Below are positions 41,856-53,811 of a stretch of DNA of 64,000 bases, in pieces. The position numbers and the translations under genes were made by a program. Every line of letters starts with the position of its first letter. The stretch's first letter is position 1. The stretch comes from Brachycybe producta (Eukaryota; Arthropoda; Diplopoda; Playtdesmida; Andrognathidae), in the NCBI GenBank assembly GCA_036925085.1, contig JAUPFP010000002.1, positions 3,526,820 to 3,590,819 of the forward strand. Direction: 5' to 3'. The notes under the pieces are model-generated. The model did not search any database and had not been told where the DNA came from. It saw only the letters and a list, made by a program, of their open reading frames with translations.

Positions 41856-44033
41856 TCATCGGTAGCTGGATGCGGCAGACAGCCATTGTCCCTGGTCGTC
41901 AGGTAGATCCCGGTGGAAGATATTGAAGATGTCCCGGTCCCCGATAATCTTACGGGAGGACCGCTTGTTGTACAGTGTAGCCCAAGCGGCGTCCCATAAG
42001 ACGGCGATTCGGTAGCGAGGATCCGGTTCCGGAATGTAGTGGCGACTGGTACGGAACGTCTGTCCAGCTGGCAGTCTAAAGACGGAGTTGACGAAAGCTC
42101 CCAAAAGGGCTTCCGTGGCTTCATCGATGGCATCTCCGGCGAAACTGGTGGTTTCAACAATCCGTCTTCTTGGGAAGACGATGGTGATGAGGACACTTGT
42201 TAGGCGGGAGAGTCCCACGACATATCGCTCCCGGGGAGGGAGGTCCAGACGGGGAAACCCTTCCTCCAAAGAGAAGTGTCCTACGTAAAGGGTGTTGGCA
42301 GAGCGCACTTCGCGCTGCCAAGTGACCCACCGATTGTTGAGCAACCTCTCGCCGGAGGTGGCTGCACGGAACGGATGATCCAGCGGTAACCGCCCCAGAG
42401 TAGCCCCGGCATGGGGTACAGTGGGCGGTGCGGCTGGTCGGGCTGGTGTTGGAGCCGCAGGTTCCAAAGAAACTGATGCGCCCGTGATAGGCCTGGCATG
42501 GCGCAAGGCGGACCGGGCCATATCGCGGGCCCGCTGACGTAGTCGCTTCGATGCCGACTTCCTGCTCAGCGCCTCCAGTGGCTTGGCACTTCCTGGTGCA
42601 CGGCCCAGTGCTTCCATGGGGTCACCTCCCTGTCGCATGACGTCTTGCAGAAGGTTTGTGATGGCCTTCTGTTTTTTCAAGAACGCGGCACGCTCTGCGG
42701 AAGGTGGCGGCATCAAAGGTGTAGGCGTAGGTTGTCCAGAAGGGCGGCCCGGAGGTGGCGGAGGAGGAGAGCGACGCGGGACCCAAGTAGGAGGGCCCCG
42801 AGTTTCATAGCGATGGTCGCGGTCCAGTTGGACTCGGTGATCCTGTAGGTCTTGCCTGACCCTTGGGTCGAAGTTATTACGCGGCGGAGGGCCGCGTCCA
42901 GAGGAACCACGTTGTTCCTGCTGACTTCTTCCGTCGGGTCGGCGTCGGGGCGAAAGATGGGAACCACGTGGCGAAGAGCGACGTGGTTGTGGCCGTTGAA
43001 GAGAGTCTCGAGGAGAGTGGTGGCCCCTGTAGGACTGTTGAGGCTCCTTGGGGCGAGCCCCAGTGGGAACCTGAACACGAACAGGTTTTGGAACCACCAC
43101 TATGGAAGGTAGCTTTGGAGTCGGAGTTGGTGTGGCGGCCTCGCTGCGTGGAGGCGTGGCACATCGGGAGGTTGGTGGTGACGATAATGGTGTATGAGGA
43201 GGAGGCGGCGGAGTGATTGACGGCACCGGTGAGCAGTGTTGGAAAGGCTCTGGTGGCGTTATGGGTGGAGAAGGAGATGTGGAGAGGCCAGTTGTCAGGG
43301 TTGCTGGCGAGTCGGAGGATGGAGATGATGACGTAGCTGACGACGTAACTCGGGCGGCTTCTTGGAGTCGGGCCTCGATTCGCAGGAGCTCCTCCTTCGG
43401 GAGTTGCGCCGTACACGGTAAGCCCAGCTCGACAAGGCGGGCGCAAACCGCACGGAGGTACGCCAGATTGTCCTCCCCTTCCTTCTTATCTCTGGCTGCC
43501 CGACGAAGAGCAGCCTCCCTCTGCAGCTCCAAGTGGAGGTCTTCGAGGGGGGAGGGCACAGATCCACCTCCCCCACGCTTCCCTCTTGCTTCAGCTCCAC
43601 CCGGAATGGGTTGACCAGGCGCGATGCTATCGCGGAACGCCTGGTTAACCCCCCATGCCATTGTATTAATATCGATGCGGTCTTCCCGCTCCTCCCAGTA
43701 GTGTTTTGATGTCGTGACGTCGAAGGGGACGATGCTGCTTGGAGCAGCAGGCTTCCCTTCGCGCCCGACATTGGCAGGTCGCTTGAAGCTTGCTTTTAGG
43801 CGCTTCTCCCCACGCCGGTGAAAATTCTCCGGTTCGGAGGAGGTGCGGCGCCTATCTATTGTGTTTGGCGACTCTCTTCTTGTTATTGGCGCACTGGCGG
43901 CGCCCGCCCTTTGTAGCTGGCAGGTAGATTGAGAGAGGGGTTCAGCGGTCCCCGCCGTTCCACTCTCCGTCTCATCTTCACTAGAAGAGGCAGACATCAT
44001 TCTGCCTCCTCTCCATGAGCCTCTACCTGGCAT
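41856..44033 (-). CDS. Unknown ORF in the env position of the LTR element, 725 residues
   Basis: Begins MPGRGSWRGGRMMSASSSED. Residues of roughly 1-480 are Pro/Arg/Ser/Thr-rich and probably disordered, with short charged helical stretches such as LELQREAALRRAARDKKEGE. Residues of roughly 560-725 form a compact domain (LLNNRWVTWQ, TLYVGHFSLEEGFPRLDL, RYVVGLSRL, VLWDAAWATLYN). No signal peptide or membrane segment is seen, so it is unlikely to be an envelope protein. The compact domain is shared with the older related element at 56.7-57.1 kb, so it is a family trait. It could assist packaging or RNA handling, but no function can be assigned. Confidence 0.6.
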   Translation of the reverse strand: MPGRGSWRGGRMMSASSSEDETESGTAGTAEPLSQSTCQLQRAGAASAPITRRESPNTIDRRRTSSEPENFHRRGEKRLKASFKRPANVGREGKPAAPSSIVPFDVTTSKHYWEEREDRIDINTMAWGVNQAFRDSIAPGQPIPGGAEARGKRGGGGSVPSPLEDLHLELQREAALRRAARDKKEGEDNLAYLRAVCARLVELGLPCTAQLPKEELLRIEARLQEAARVTSSATSSSPSSDSPATLTTGLSTSPSPPITPPEPFQHCSPVPSITPPPPPHTPLSSPPTSRCATPPRSEAATPTPTPKLPSIVVVPKPVRVQVPTGARPKEPQQSYRGHHSPRDSLQRPQPRRSSPRGSHLSPRRRPDGRSQQEQRGSSGRGPPPRNNFDPRVRQDLQDHRVQLDRDHRYETRGPPTWVPRRSPPPPPPGRPSGQPTPTPLMPPPSAERAAFLKKQKAITNLLQDVMRQGGDPMEALGRAPGSAKPLEALSRKSASKRLRQRARDMARSALRHARPITGASVSLEPAAPTPARPAAPPTVPHAGATLGRLPLDHPFRAATSGERLLNNRWVTWQREVRSANTLYVGHFSLEEGFPRLDLPPRERYVVGLSRLTSVLITIVFPRRRIVETTSFAGDAIDEATEALLGAFVNSVFRLPAGQTFRTSRHYIPEPDPRYRIAVLWDAAWATLYNKRSSRKIIGDRDIFNIFHRDLPDDQGQWLSAASSYR

Positions 44034-45522
44034 ATTTCTTAAGAGTTAGAAAGTTCTTACTTTTTCAAAAGTCCCGCTGCTGGTGGTTACTTCCAAATAA
44101 TAACAGAAATCGGTCCCCGATCACTCTGTTATTATTTCAAGAGGTCCAAAGAGTTCTGAAGGCCTGATGCACTGCACGTGAGTTCAAAGGCTTGAAGGTG
44201 GTACTCAAGCTTTGGATTGACAACAAAACTGAAGAAGTTCGAAATTAAAATTTGGAACTTGGCACAGAAGTAGATTGAAGATTTGATGATTGAAGAAGAT
44301 CGAGCATAAAGAGATGAACAAAAACGAGTGCTTCTTTGAAGAGAGCAAATCGAGTGGTAATTGACCAAGTTTGGTCACTTTCTTATTTAATTTTAAAAGT
44401 TAGAAGGGCCGGCCCCTTTTAGAATAAGACACCTTACTCTAATTGGTTTCTTCACGACTTTATTTATTGGGGGTGGGGGTTGTCCCACCGATATTAGATG
44501 TGAGAGGTGTTGATCTAATTCTTATCAGAGTCGGTCCTGTTTATTATTTTTAGATAAACAAAAGGACTAAGGAATCTCGAGGGGGAAGGGCCGTTATTTT
44601 ATTTCACACCGAGGTGTGAAGTTGCCCATTAACTTTCTCCCCTTCTTTTCCTTAATGCCTTTTTTGGAAAGAATAGGTCAGCAAGGTTACTAATGTACCT
44701 TGCTGTTTGTTATTATTTTTAGGGGGGAGTGGGGCAGGAGTTGGTGTCCCACAATTCGATCTTAATTGAGAGGGTGACAGGTTCTTCAATTTTATTTTTT
44801 AATTGAAGGTGTCCGCTCTCACAAAATCTTCAAAACTGATTTTCTTCCTTTTTTATTTGTTTATGGCCAGCAGTTTTTGTTGTTCGTTTTTTTTCTTTGA
44901 AGTTCCAGTGCATTGGTCTGGCCCCCAGAGCAATTGTCTCTTTGAAGTTTCTATCCTTCTACTGTCAACAGCATGGTCAATGACGTTCGTCCATAATAAA
45001 GGGGAGCACGGTGTTTTTCTTTTGCTGACCCTTTTATGGCTCTTGATTTTTCTTCTGAACGTCCTTGACTAGCCTTCGGCGTTTTTCCCAGGTGTACCAC
45101 GTGGTTGACAGTTGTTTGTGAAGGCCACGTGGTTCCGGTGTAGTTTATTGCATGTTTGAAATGGTTGCCAATATGTAAATATTGGCGGCCATGTTGAAAA
45201 GTTTAGAAGTGTTTCAAAAATTAAAGTTGTGTGAATTTTGTAGAGTTTTGGGAGTTATTTGAGAGTGTTTAGAGGGGTTGTTGATGCTGTGGGGTTGTTT
45301 ATTCGTTGGGGGGTTCCTTTTATCCCCTCCCCCACCTCTTGACAACTGTCCTCAGTTGTTTCTTAACACAACAATTCTCAAATTCCTCCCGCTCTTCTAT
45401 TGTTGATATTTGATGGTTGCTGGTGTTTATTTCCATGGTCATGAAATAAACACTGGTGAATTATTGTTTTATTTTCGTCGCGTTTGGTTTCTTGACAGCG
45501 TGGGTGGCCGTTGCTTTCGTCG
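44034..45522 (-). other. Non-coding interior of the LTR element
   Basis: No ORF with recognisable domains. A tract near 45345-45365 (ACAACTGTCCTCAGTTGTTT) is shared with the older relative near 57957. Splice or promoter elements for the downstream ORF could lie here; none is demonstrable. Confidence 0.5.
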
Positions 45523-47904
45523 TCACTTACGGGGTGGAGTTTCGAGGTTTTCCTTAGAGGTGCTGGCAGATTTGCCAGGGGCCTCTACGGAAGTTTCTCC
45601 CAGAGCCCATCCGATGTGTGCTTCAATGCATTTTTGTCGGAGTGTGGATTCGAAGAGATCGTCCTCCACGTATACTTTGTTTGTTGTCATGGACACAGCT
45701 AAGTGCAGAGCCCGGCCTAGATCTCGGCCTAAGATGGCTTCGTGCCGGCCGGTAATCACTAGTAAGTGCCCTCGCACAGCGTGGGGGCCTAGCTGGACCG
45801 TCGCGGCGAGTCGCCCCACCACGGTGATCCTTTGGCCTCCCACACCCTGAATGTTGGGTGGGATTAACACAGGCTCGATTTCGAACTTGTGTTCCTGCGC
45901 GAGTTCAATGGTGATAACGCTGCCCGTAGCTCCGGTGTCCGCGAGCATCCGTATACTCTTTCCGTTGATCGTGACGGCGATGCGCGGGTTCTTGTCGCTG
46001 GCATCATAGTCTCCGACTTCTTGAGGTGAACAGCTGCTTACCAGCTGCTCATACACCGTTGTCATTAGTCTTCGGCAGCAGGAGTGGCCCTTCGTCGGCG
46101 ATTGGGTTCCGGGAGCCATGATGGCTATTGTTTTATTTTCACGGCACCCAATCTCCTTGACGGATTGTTTAAGGACGTCGAGCGTGTCCTGCCAAACGAT
46201 TAGATCGTCCGGGGTCCATTTATGTGCAGGAGCCCGGTCGAGCACCTTGACTGGTATATCCTCAGAGTCGTCAGAACTGTCGTTGTCGGGTTTATCAGGA
46301 GTAGGCGCTCCGGCGGCTGAGTCTGCTGCTGGAAGAGGAATCCGGCGGATTTGTCCCGCCACTCTTATTAGAGCAAACTCAACGCCGTCTTCGGTGATGA
46401 TATCCGTTTCAGGCACCTCTCCTTTGATGTCATAGTCGGTAACCGGCTCTCCAAACTGCTTGATTGCAACCTTCTTCTTTGGTTGCCGACACTCACGGAC
46501 GAAATGCCCCAATTTGCCACAATTATAACACGTCGACTTACTCTTGTCGAACGTGCGAGTGGTCTCTGGTTGGGTGTCCGCTGCAGAGTGTCGGTTTGAA
46601 TTGGTGGCAGCAGTCTGACTAGGCTTTTTATCATGCCTAGACCGGTGTGTTTTGTCTTTAGGGCTGGCGGCTGCCGCCGGCTCCTGGTCGGTCTTCGATG
46701 CTCCTTTACCCGACTGTGAATCAGCTGCGGGTTTTGGTTCCGTCGGCCATTTATCCAAGGACAGCAAGACCACCTCCATATTGAGGACGGCGTTTGCGAA
46801 GTCCTTGAACGACGTCGTAGATGCGTGGTGCGCGGCATTCTGTATGGTGGGATGTAGAGCGCGGCGCAACTGGCTTATACGCAGCTGATCGTCAAGTTGC
46901 GGGTAAACTCGGTCGCCGAGTATCATAAACTCCCAGATGAAAGCTTGTGTACTCTCACCTTCCTTCTGGAGCATCTCTGTATACTTTTTCTCCAAGATGG
47001 CCAGTTCGTTCGGCTTTCCGAACGTATCTACCATCTGTACTCTCAGTGCTGGCCAAGGAATGTCCTGAAGCTCATACCTCAGTTTACTCAGCCACGTACG
47101 GGCGGCCCCAGTGAAACACCCCGTGATGTATTCCTCCTTGTGGTGGTCTTTCCAACCGTACAGGTGTGCCACTTCCTCGAATTCTTCCAGGAAGGGACGA
47201 AAACCTGTCAATCCGTTGAATTTTTGGATTGAGTCGGCTGGGTGGCGACCGCTGTATTTCTTATTGAATTCTTCCACGGAGGGTTCTCTGGGGGTTGGTC
47301 GATAGATGCCATCCTGGACGTTTGACATTCCAGCCGGCATCAGACCTACCCCTTGAGGTGGAAAACGTGGCGCGTAAACTGAAGTGCCTTGTGTCGCTCC
47401 TTGGCTAGGCTGTTGTTCCGGGGGTGTCGAGCGGCGACCGCTACGTGCAACCCGGACAAGCGAGTGAGGAGAATCAGCACGTGTCGTGATCGGTATTTCC
47501 GCACGCTCATCTCTGTGACGCGGATCATCTGACTGCCCTTGTTGTTGCCAGTCAGGGTTACGCGGTAGATGACGTGTGTGCGGTGTGTAATGTCTTTCGT
47601 AACGATCGTGACGCTCTCTGTAGCCAACATAGGGGGCTGAAGAGGCGTCCGAGTCATCGTCGCGAAGTCGGTGTGTGCGTGTTGTCCGCCGTGGTGTAGT
47701 CGGTCGATTCGGCGTGAATCGGTCGTCTATGAACTGAGACATACGAGTCGAGAGTGCAGCCACTTGTTGTGACAGGTGGTCAAACTCGGCCCCAGTCGGC
47801 CGCGGCGGTGGTGTCACATCAGTAGTCACGGGTACTTCCAACAGATCTTCGTGCGAACCCTGGTGATCAGACAGGGACCCCGTATTGTCGTGTGAGGTAG
47901 CCAT
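45523..47904 (-). CDS. gag-protease polyprotein of the LTR element, 793 residues
   Basis: Begins MATSHDNTGSLSDHQGSHED. The N-terminal 200 residues are hydrophilic. A retrotransposon capsid-type domain follows (FRPFLEEFEEVAHLYGW, GAARTWLSKLRYEL, LEKKYTEMLQKEGESTQAF). Then come a CCHC knuckle CYNCGKLGHFVREC and, toward the C-terminus, an aspartic protease with the LADTGATGSVI active site and AILGRDLG flap-side motif. This order is typical of Ty3/gypsy gag-protease. It ends shortly after the protease. Confidence 0.85.
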   Translation of the reverse strand: MATSHDNTGSLSDHQGSHEDLLEVPVTTDVTPPPRPTGAEFDHLSQQVAALSTRMSQFIDDRFTPNRPTTPRRTTRTHRLRDDDSDASSAPYVGYRERHDRYERHYTPHTRHLPRNPDWQQQGQSDDPRHRDERAEIPITTRADSPHSLVRVARSGRRSTPPEQQPSQGATQGTSVYAPRFPPQGVGLMPAGMSNVQDGIYRPTPREPSVEEFNKKYSGRHPADSIQKFNGLTGFRPFLEEFEEVAHLYGWKDHHKEEYITGCFTGAARTWLSKLRYELQDIPWPALRVQMVDTFGKPNELAILEKKYTEMLQKEGESTQAFIWEFMILGDRVYPQLDDQLRISQLRRALHPTIQNAAHHASTTSFKDFANAVLNMEVVLLSLDKWPTEPKPAADSQSGKGASKTDQEPAAAASPKDKTHRSRHDKKPSQTAATNSNRHSAADTQPETTRTFDKSKSTCYNCGKLGHFVRECRQPKKKVAIKQFGEPVTDYDIKGEVPETDIITEDGVEFALIRVAGQIRRIPLPAADSAAGAPTPDKPDNDSSDDSEDIPVKVLDRAPAHKWTPDDLIVWQDTLDVLKQSVKEIGCRENKTIAIMAPGTQSPTKGHSCCRRLMTTVYEQLVSSCSPQEVGDYDASDKNPRIAVTINGKSIRMLADTGATGSVITIELAQEHKFEIEPVLIPPNIQGVGGQRITVVGRLAATVQLGPHAVRGHLLVITGRHEAILGRDLGRALHLAVSMTTNKVYVEDDLFESTLRQKCIEAHIGWALGETSVEAPGKSASTSKENLETPPRK

Positions 47905-49869
47905 GATTAATGAAGTGGCTTGTGTAATGTGAATGTGCGGTGATGAACGAGTCCGGCGAAGTCCAAGTCGTTGTGTGCAGCTCCGAGGGTTCTCGAGTAC
48001 ACTCTGAGCTATACTTTTCGGTTCCAGTATGATGGGACTCGTTCAGTTTGTAGGTCGGTGTCGTCACTGTGCGTCGGTAACTTAGTGCTTGTCGGCAACC
48101 GACACTATCGTACTCTTATACACTGAGTAACGATAGATTACCTAAGCTTGTGACGTGTATAACGAAGTGGCCGTTCACTCCGTTAGTGTGGTGATGGTTG
48201 TATCGTGTTGATCGTGTTCTCAGTTGGGCGTGTGATGAGTTTTGGTTCCCAACTGGTGTGGCGTCGTGAGTTCTTTATTGAGCGTCAGATTTTGGAAGGA
48301 TCTCTCTCGACACGTGGTATTTGGCGACCACGTGGAGGTTACGAGAATTCCAAAAACCTCAATAAAGAAACAGCAGATGTACAATACAACCTCGAGCGTG
48401 GTACACCACCCAATCAAGATTGCACTGCGGAAAGTGAATTAGAAATGGAAGTGTATTGCAGTTGCCTGAAGAAGAGGAAAGCAATACGAAGAGTAAAGCT
48501 AGAGCGCGGTGCCCGCACTTTTAGTTTTACTTAGAAACAAGAATGAAGAGTGTGTGTGTGAAGAACACACAAAGAACAAAAAGTTCAAGATGGCTGAACT
48601 TTTTAAATGCACAAACAAAGGAGAAGTTCAAGATGGCTGAACTCTCCAAAGAAGCAAGAAAAGAAAGCTGTTTTACTTTGAAAGTTTAAAACTTAGGTGC
48701 GGTGCCCGCACATCAAAAGTTTCAATTTAGTTTTATTAAAACAGTAAAACAGTGTAGAAATTGAAGTGTGTTCAACAAGATAAATACTTGGTGAACCAGA
48801 AGAAATGTTCAGACTGGAGAAATTTTGAGTCCTCACTGCTGGATGGCTCTGGATGAAAAGACAGAGTCAGTGCCCAGTGAGGGACTATGTTGAGTAGAAG
48901 GAAGAAGTCCGTAGGTGGCGCTGAGGTGGCCACTTCCGGTTCAGTTTATTGCAATGTCCAAAAATTGATGATTGAAAAGTTCCTCCGGGGCACGTTTTTA
49001 TGGTGGCCAGGAGAAAGACACAAACAGAGAGAAAATTCAAAGAAAAAGAGAAGTTTTCTCTAACAAGAGGAACTCCGCCAGGGGGCGCGTGAGTGCAACC
49101 CTCTGGAAGAGAAGAGAAGAGAAGAGAACACAAAAAGATGAGAGAAGGTACAACAATGAGTCACATGGAGCGAAAAACCGCTCCGTTGGCGCTTTTTGAA
49201 GAGTGTCCGGTCGATCCAAGATGGCGGCCGGGCTTCAGTGCTGTCCAATGGAGAAAGTTCATGTGATGATGCATTGAGGTGATGATGATGAAGAAACTGA
49301 AGAACATGACTTGGGACATAGTGGTCCGAAGGGAAACACAAGTGTAAAAACAAAGAACAAAGAAAAGGGGGGACAAGAAAGTCCCACGTGGCTAGGCAAA
49401 GTGTGTTTTAAGCTTGTAAGCCCCCTAACAATGAGATAGAGTTAGGGAGAATCTTGCTTGAAAATTAAAGATGAAGAGTGAAGATAATAGGACATTTTAA
49501 AAGACACACACGTCCTTTAAAAGCCTATTAATAGGTGAATAGATTAGTAGATGAGATTTGTTTGCTCATCTCATAGTGAGACTGCAAACTCCTCTCGGAG
49601 AGTAAGAAGAATTTGTTTAAAGTGTTGCCCACGTGGTGTGGGTTTCACTTTGAAAATTAAAGAAGAGTGAAGGTGACAGTGGGTGATTGTAATGGAAACA
49701 TGAAATACAAAAACACGGACGGAAACACGTGTGTCCAAACGGTTGTCCACTTTCCGAGTGCTAAGCGGTCAGCAGACAAAAGTTCGTTCCCACGTGTCTC
49801 TAAGGACAGGACACAGAATCGCGCGGTCGACACGTGGTGTGTGTAGCCACAAGTCTCTTTCGCGATTCC

Positions 49870-50240
49870 ACAAAAACGGTACCATGCGGTTGGCTTTGAC
49901 GTGATCGAGGGCCTCCATACATGGTCCCAACATAAAAAGGCGCCACGCGGTTGGCTTTGACGCTATCGAGGGCCTCCATACGTGGTTCCAACACAAAGGA
50001 CGCCGCGCGGTTGGCTTTGACGTGATCGAGGGCCTCCATACGCGGTTTTACAAAGGCGCCACGTGGTCGACTTTGACGCTATCGAGGGTCTCCACACGTG
50101 GTTCCAACACAAAGGACGCCGCGCGGTTGACTTTGACGTGATCGAGGGTCTCCATACGCGGTTTTACAGACAGGCGCCACGCGGTTGACTTTGACGCTAT
50201 CGAGGGTCTCCATACGTGGCTCCAACATAGAAAGGACGGA
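49870..50240 (-). repeat. Alternating 60-bp tandem repeats in the LTR element leader
   Basis: Six units, each with GGTTG(G/A)CTTTGACG, then TGATCGAGGG or CTATCGAGGG, then CTCCATACG. GTGATCG and GCTATCG types strictly alternate, so the effective unit is a dimer of about 120 bp. They lie 100-470 bp after the primer site, where packaging signals or leader structures of such elements usually lie. Confidence 0.85.
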
Positions 50241-50321
50241 CGAAGCCTCGTGAGGCACAATCACGAGACTTAGGACAAAGGACGGCTTCTGTTTACAGGT
50301 CGGAGAAGGCAGATGGAGCTA

Positions 50322-50339
50322 TACCCCGCACCTCCACCA
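50322..50339 (-). promoter_or_regulatory. Candidate primer-binding site
   Basis: Two bases inside the 5' LTR (minus strand) lies TGGTGGAGGTGCGGGGTA. It begins TGG, as expected for pairing with the CCA end of a tRNA. The tRNA species was not identified. Confidence 0.6.
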
Positions 50340-50341
50340 AA

Positions 50342-51029
50342 TGTGAGCTTTTGACATCAACCAATATTTTATTACCAACCTTTAGATGACATTTTCTACT
50401 TTTCGTTTCTTCTCTGAGCAGTATGACACCTGCACAGAGAAGATCCGAGCTGTAGAGAGAGCTGGATGGAGATAGATTGTAGTCACTCTTCTGCATGGGG
50501 GTGTAATCGATGCAGGAGAGTGGCGGCCATCTCTCTCTCTTCCGGTTGATGCTGATATACATCTTCTCCATCGGTATTCCGACCAGAGAAGATGTTGTAG
50601 CTGCTGAGAATCGTATAGCTCCTGCCCTATGAAACCTCCGGCCTCTGAAGAGAAGTTATTAGCATAAAGACATAGAGACAACGCTACTTCTTATTACAAC
50701 ACTTTTATTCATTCCTTGTAAGAAGTACAGATACAAGGGTGAATAGTAAAATACTAACTGGAAATCCTCAGGCCCATGATTTGGAATGTATCGCAAAAAC
50801 AGGCAAAGGAAAGAACTGAGGAACAAAGAGGAACATGGTCCTTTTATACCTTGGACCTGTGTACACCTGCGAGGTGTAACCAGGTCCAAGTGACCATGGT
50901 CCTTTATGTATCAATCCGCCACTGGGGCATGAGTCAGAAAGGTGAGTCAGAGAGGAGGGAGGGACGGTTGAGAGTTGTTTACCCCCCAGGCTATGGTTTT
51001 GGCGGGATCACGATTTACAGGGTGTTACA
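50342..51029 (-). repeat. 5' LTR of the young LTR element
   Basis: 688 bp, same length as 40765-41452 and apparently identical in sequence, including TATAAAAGG on the minus strand (about 50840-50848). Flanked by ACGG at 51030-51033. Confidence 0.9.
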
Positions 51030-51708
<679 letters not shown>

Positions 51709-52022
51709 ATTGGCTTATACCTTGTACACACATGAGCTAAATGAATTCAAGTTAAATGTGTTTAGGTGAATTATACGGAATTCAGTTAAGGACATGAACC
51801 AAATAAAAACTGACTTTTATTAATATTTTAAATTGAAATACTAAATCAATGTTTTGTCAATAGTTTATATTATTATATTTAAGTATTAACTCAATATTTT
51901 CAGATTATTAACTGTATAAATTGAATTAGACCTATTGTTTGTTTGTCCTTCACAGAGGGCTCTGTAGAACACGTTTATTATTTAAATGCATTTAAATTAT
52001 CAGGTGTGTGTACTACGTATTA
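51709..52022 (+). repeat. 300-bp dispersed repeat, copy 2
   Basis: Homologous to 35262-35558. Both copies lie shortly upstream of hAT-type MITEs, but not at the same distance. Confidence 0.75.
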
Positions 52023-52119
52023 GGAACGAATATTTTCAATGACATCCTCCTCAAAGTAGTGCCAGTGCCAGCCTTCATGCGCCAGTGTTGAGGAGTATTT
52101 TAAATATATGTATTTAAAA

Positions 52120-52878
52120 CAGGGTGGCAGTGATTTAAATCAAGTAATTTTTTTAAAAAAATATTCACATTTATTTGAACATTTAAATTCTACAATAAAA
52201 ATAAAACAGTTCCCAGCATTTTTCTCTATGTTTATAAAATAAAGTCCGGTGGTAGTCCTTTCATTTAATGCATTATTTTTTTGAAAGATACACTTGAGGA
52301 ACTACCCCCAATTGACTGGTGGAAAAATCATTAAAGAGAGATACATACTGTACATATAAATAGTAGTAGTAATTTATTTAAGAGCCTCAGAGGTAAACTG
52401 TTTTAAGTCACCAAACCTAAATTTTACAGTGGAGTTCTTTGAAAGTTTTTCTCTTCATTGATGAAATAGGACTTAACATGCAGATAGAACTTGACAAGCT
52501 GTTTAAAAAAACACGAATTTTACATCTTAAGAAGATGTAAAAATCGTGTTTTTTTTTTAAAAAAAGTGACTTAACCCAGTTTACCTCTTGAGGCACTGAT
52601 TTGCTTTGGGAACTGAAAAGACGGCAAAGCTGGTGTTTATATGTTCAGAATCTTAAATTAAAAGTACTTGAAACTTATTATTTTCAAATTTGAATGTTTA
52701 TTAACATTTTTTTTCTTATTTTGCAATTATTTTACTAACAACTTAACGATTAACAATGTTGTTATTATTCATTTTTGCAAACATCATCATAAAAAAATTT
52801 AATATTTCACATAAATGAAAAAAAAAAAAAAATCTGATTTAAATTAAAAAAATGGATTTATTTGATTTTTCACCCCTG
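52120..52878. mobile_element. hAT-type element with CAGGGTGG ends (family D), copy 2
   Basis: Starts CAGGGTGGCAGTGATTTAAA, ends TTTTTCACCCCTG. Perfect 8-bp duplication ATTTAAAA (52112-52119, 52879-52886). Relative to 37583-38363 it has an extra near-perfect inverted duplication at about 52507-52560 (ACACGAATTTTACATCTT / AAGATGTAAAAATCGTGT). Confidence 0.85.
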
Positions 52879-53200
52879 ATTTAAAATATTATTTTAAATA
52901 TTTCTTTTGTATTTGAAATACTTCCATTAAATAATGTATTTGTATTTTGAAATTACTTTTTATTTATATTATTTTAGTTATTTTAATTACTAGAAAATAT
53001 TATTTAAAAAAACAGTTACTTTCAAAAGGTTAATTTTTTAACTTTGACAAAGTTAAGTTGGCATGCCTTCAGTTACATTGAAGAAAAAACGAATGTTAGA
53101 CATCCAAGCATATTGCACCAGTTTCAAATCATCAAAGGCTGCCTTCAAGAAGGAATAGATTAAGTGACGAATGCTTCCAACAGTTATTACTCCTCAAGAC

Positions 53201-53811
53201 TGTGAGCTTTTGATGTCGACTCTATATTTTTACCAACTTGATGATGATGTTTTCTATAGCTCGTTTCTTCTCTGTATCGCGTGGTGACCGCACGGAGAAG
53301 ATTCGAACTACAGAAAGAGTCGGATGGAGATCGATTGCAATCATCCTTCTGCGCATGGGTGTAATCTGTGTAGAAGGATAGTGGCCATCTTTCTTGGTCG
53401 ATGCTGATATGCATCTTCCTTTGTTGTTATACCAATTGTAGAAGCTGTAGCTGCTCCAGGATCCGTATGTCTCCTTGCCTTATGGTGTCTCCGGCCTCTG
53501 TAGAGAAGTGTTAGTTTCCAGACATAAAGACAATGCAGTTTCTCATTGTAATGCTTTTATTCATCTTTGCTCAGAAACATCAAGAGTACAAAAATGAATA
53601 TTGTTGATTAAAGATGCGTCCTCGAGCCCTAACCTAACCTTGGACCTGTGTACACCTACGAGGTGTAACCAGGTCCAAGTGACCATGGTCCTAAGAGTAT
53701 CAATCCACCACTTCGATATGAGTCAGAGAGTCAGAGAGACGGGGGGCCAAGCGGGAGTTGTTTACCCTCAGGCTATGGATTTGGCTGGATCGGGAGTTAC
53801 TGGGTGTTACA
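53201..53811 (-). repeat. LTR of the older element
   Basis: 611 bp, from TGTGAGCTTTTGATGTCGAC to GGGAGTTACTGGGTGTTACA. Diverged from, but colinear with, the young LTRs. The adjacent interior (ACTTTGCTTGGAGTA, CCTCGTACTCCAG) also matches that of the young element. Confidence 0.85.

Larger units (their letters stand above)
40765..51029 (-). mobile_element. LTR retrotransposon, Ty3/gypsy-like, young non-autonomous copy
   Basis: 10,265 bp, coding on the minus strand. Two 688-bp LTRs with TG...CA ends, flanked by the 4-bp duplication ACGG (40761-40764, 51030-51033). Order on the minus strand: LTR, primer site, 2.4-kb leader with tandem repeats, gag-protease gene, about 1.5 kb of non-coding DNA, an ORF of unknown function, LTR. 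No reverse transcriptase, RNase H or integrase is visible, so it would depend on a relative. The LTRs appear identical by eye, so insertion was very recent. Apart from lacking pol, it looks whole. Confidence 0.85.

Noticed and set aside
42583-43614. Plus-strand open frames of 70-130 residues
   Set aside because: GC-rich antisense shadows of the 725-residue minus-strand ORF.
41856-44033. Envelope protein
   Set aside because: The position fits, but no signal peptide, membrane segment or cysteine pattern is seen; half of the protein is disordered Pro/Arg-rich sequence.
49870-50240. CRISPR-like array
   Set aside because: Units are contiguous 60-bp tandem repeats without unique spacers, inside an LTR element of a eukaryote.
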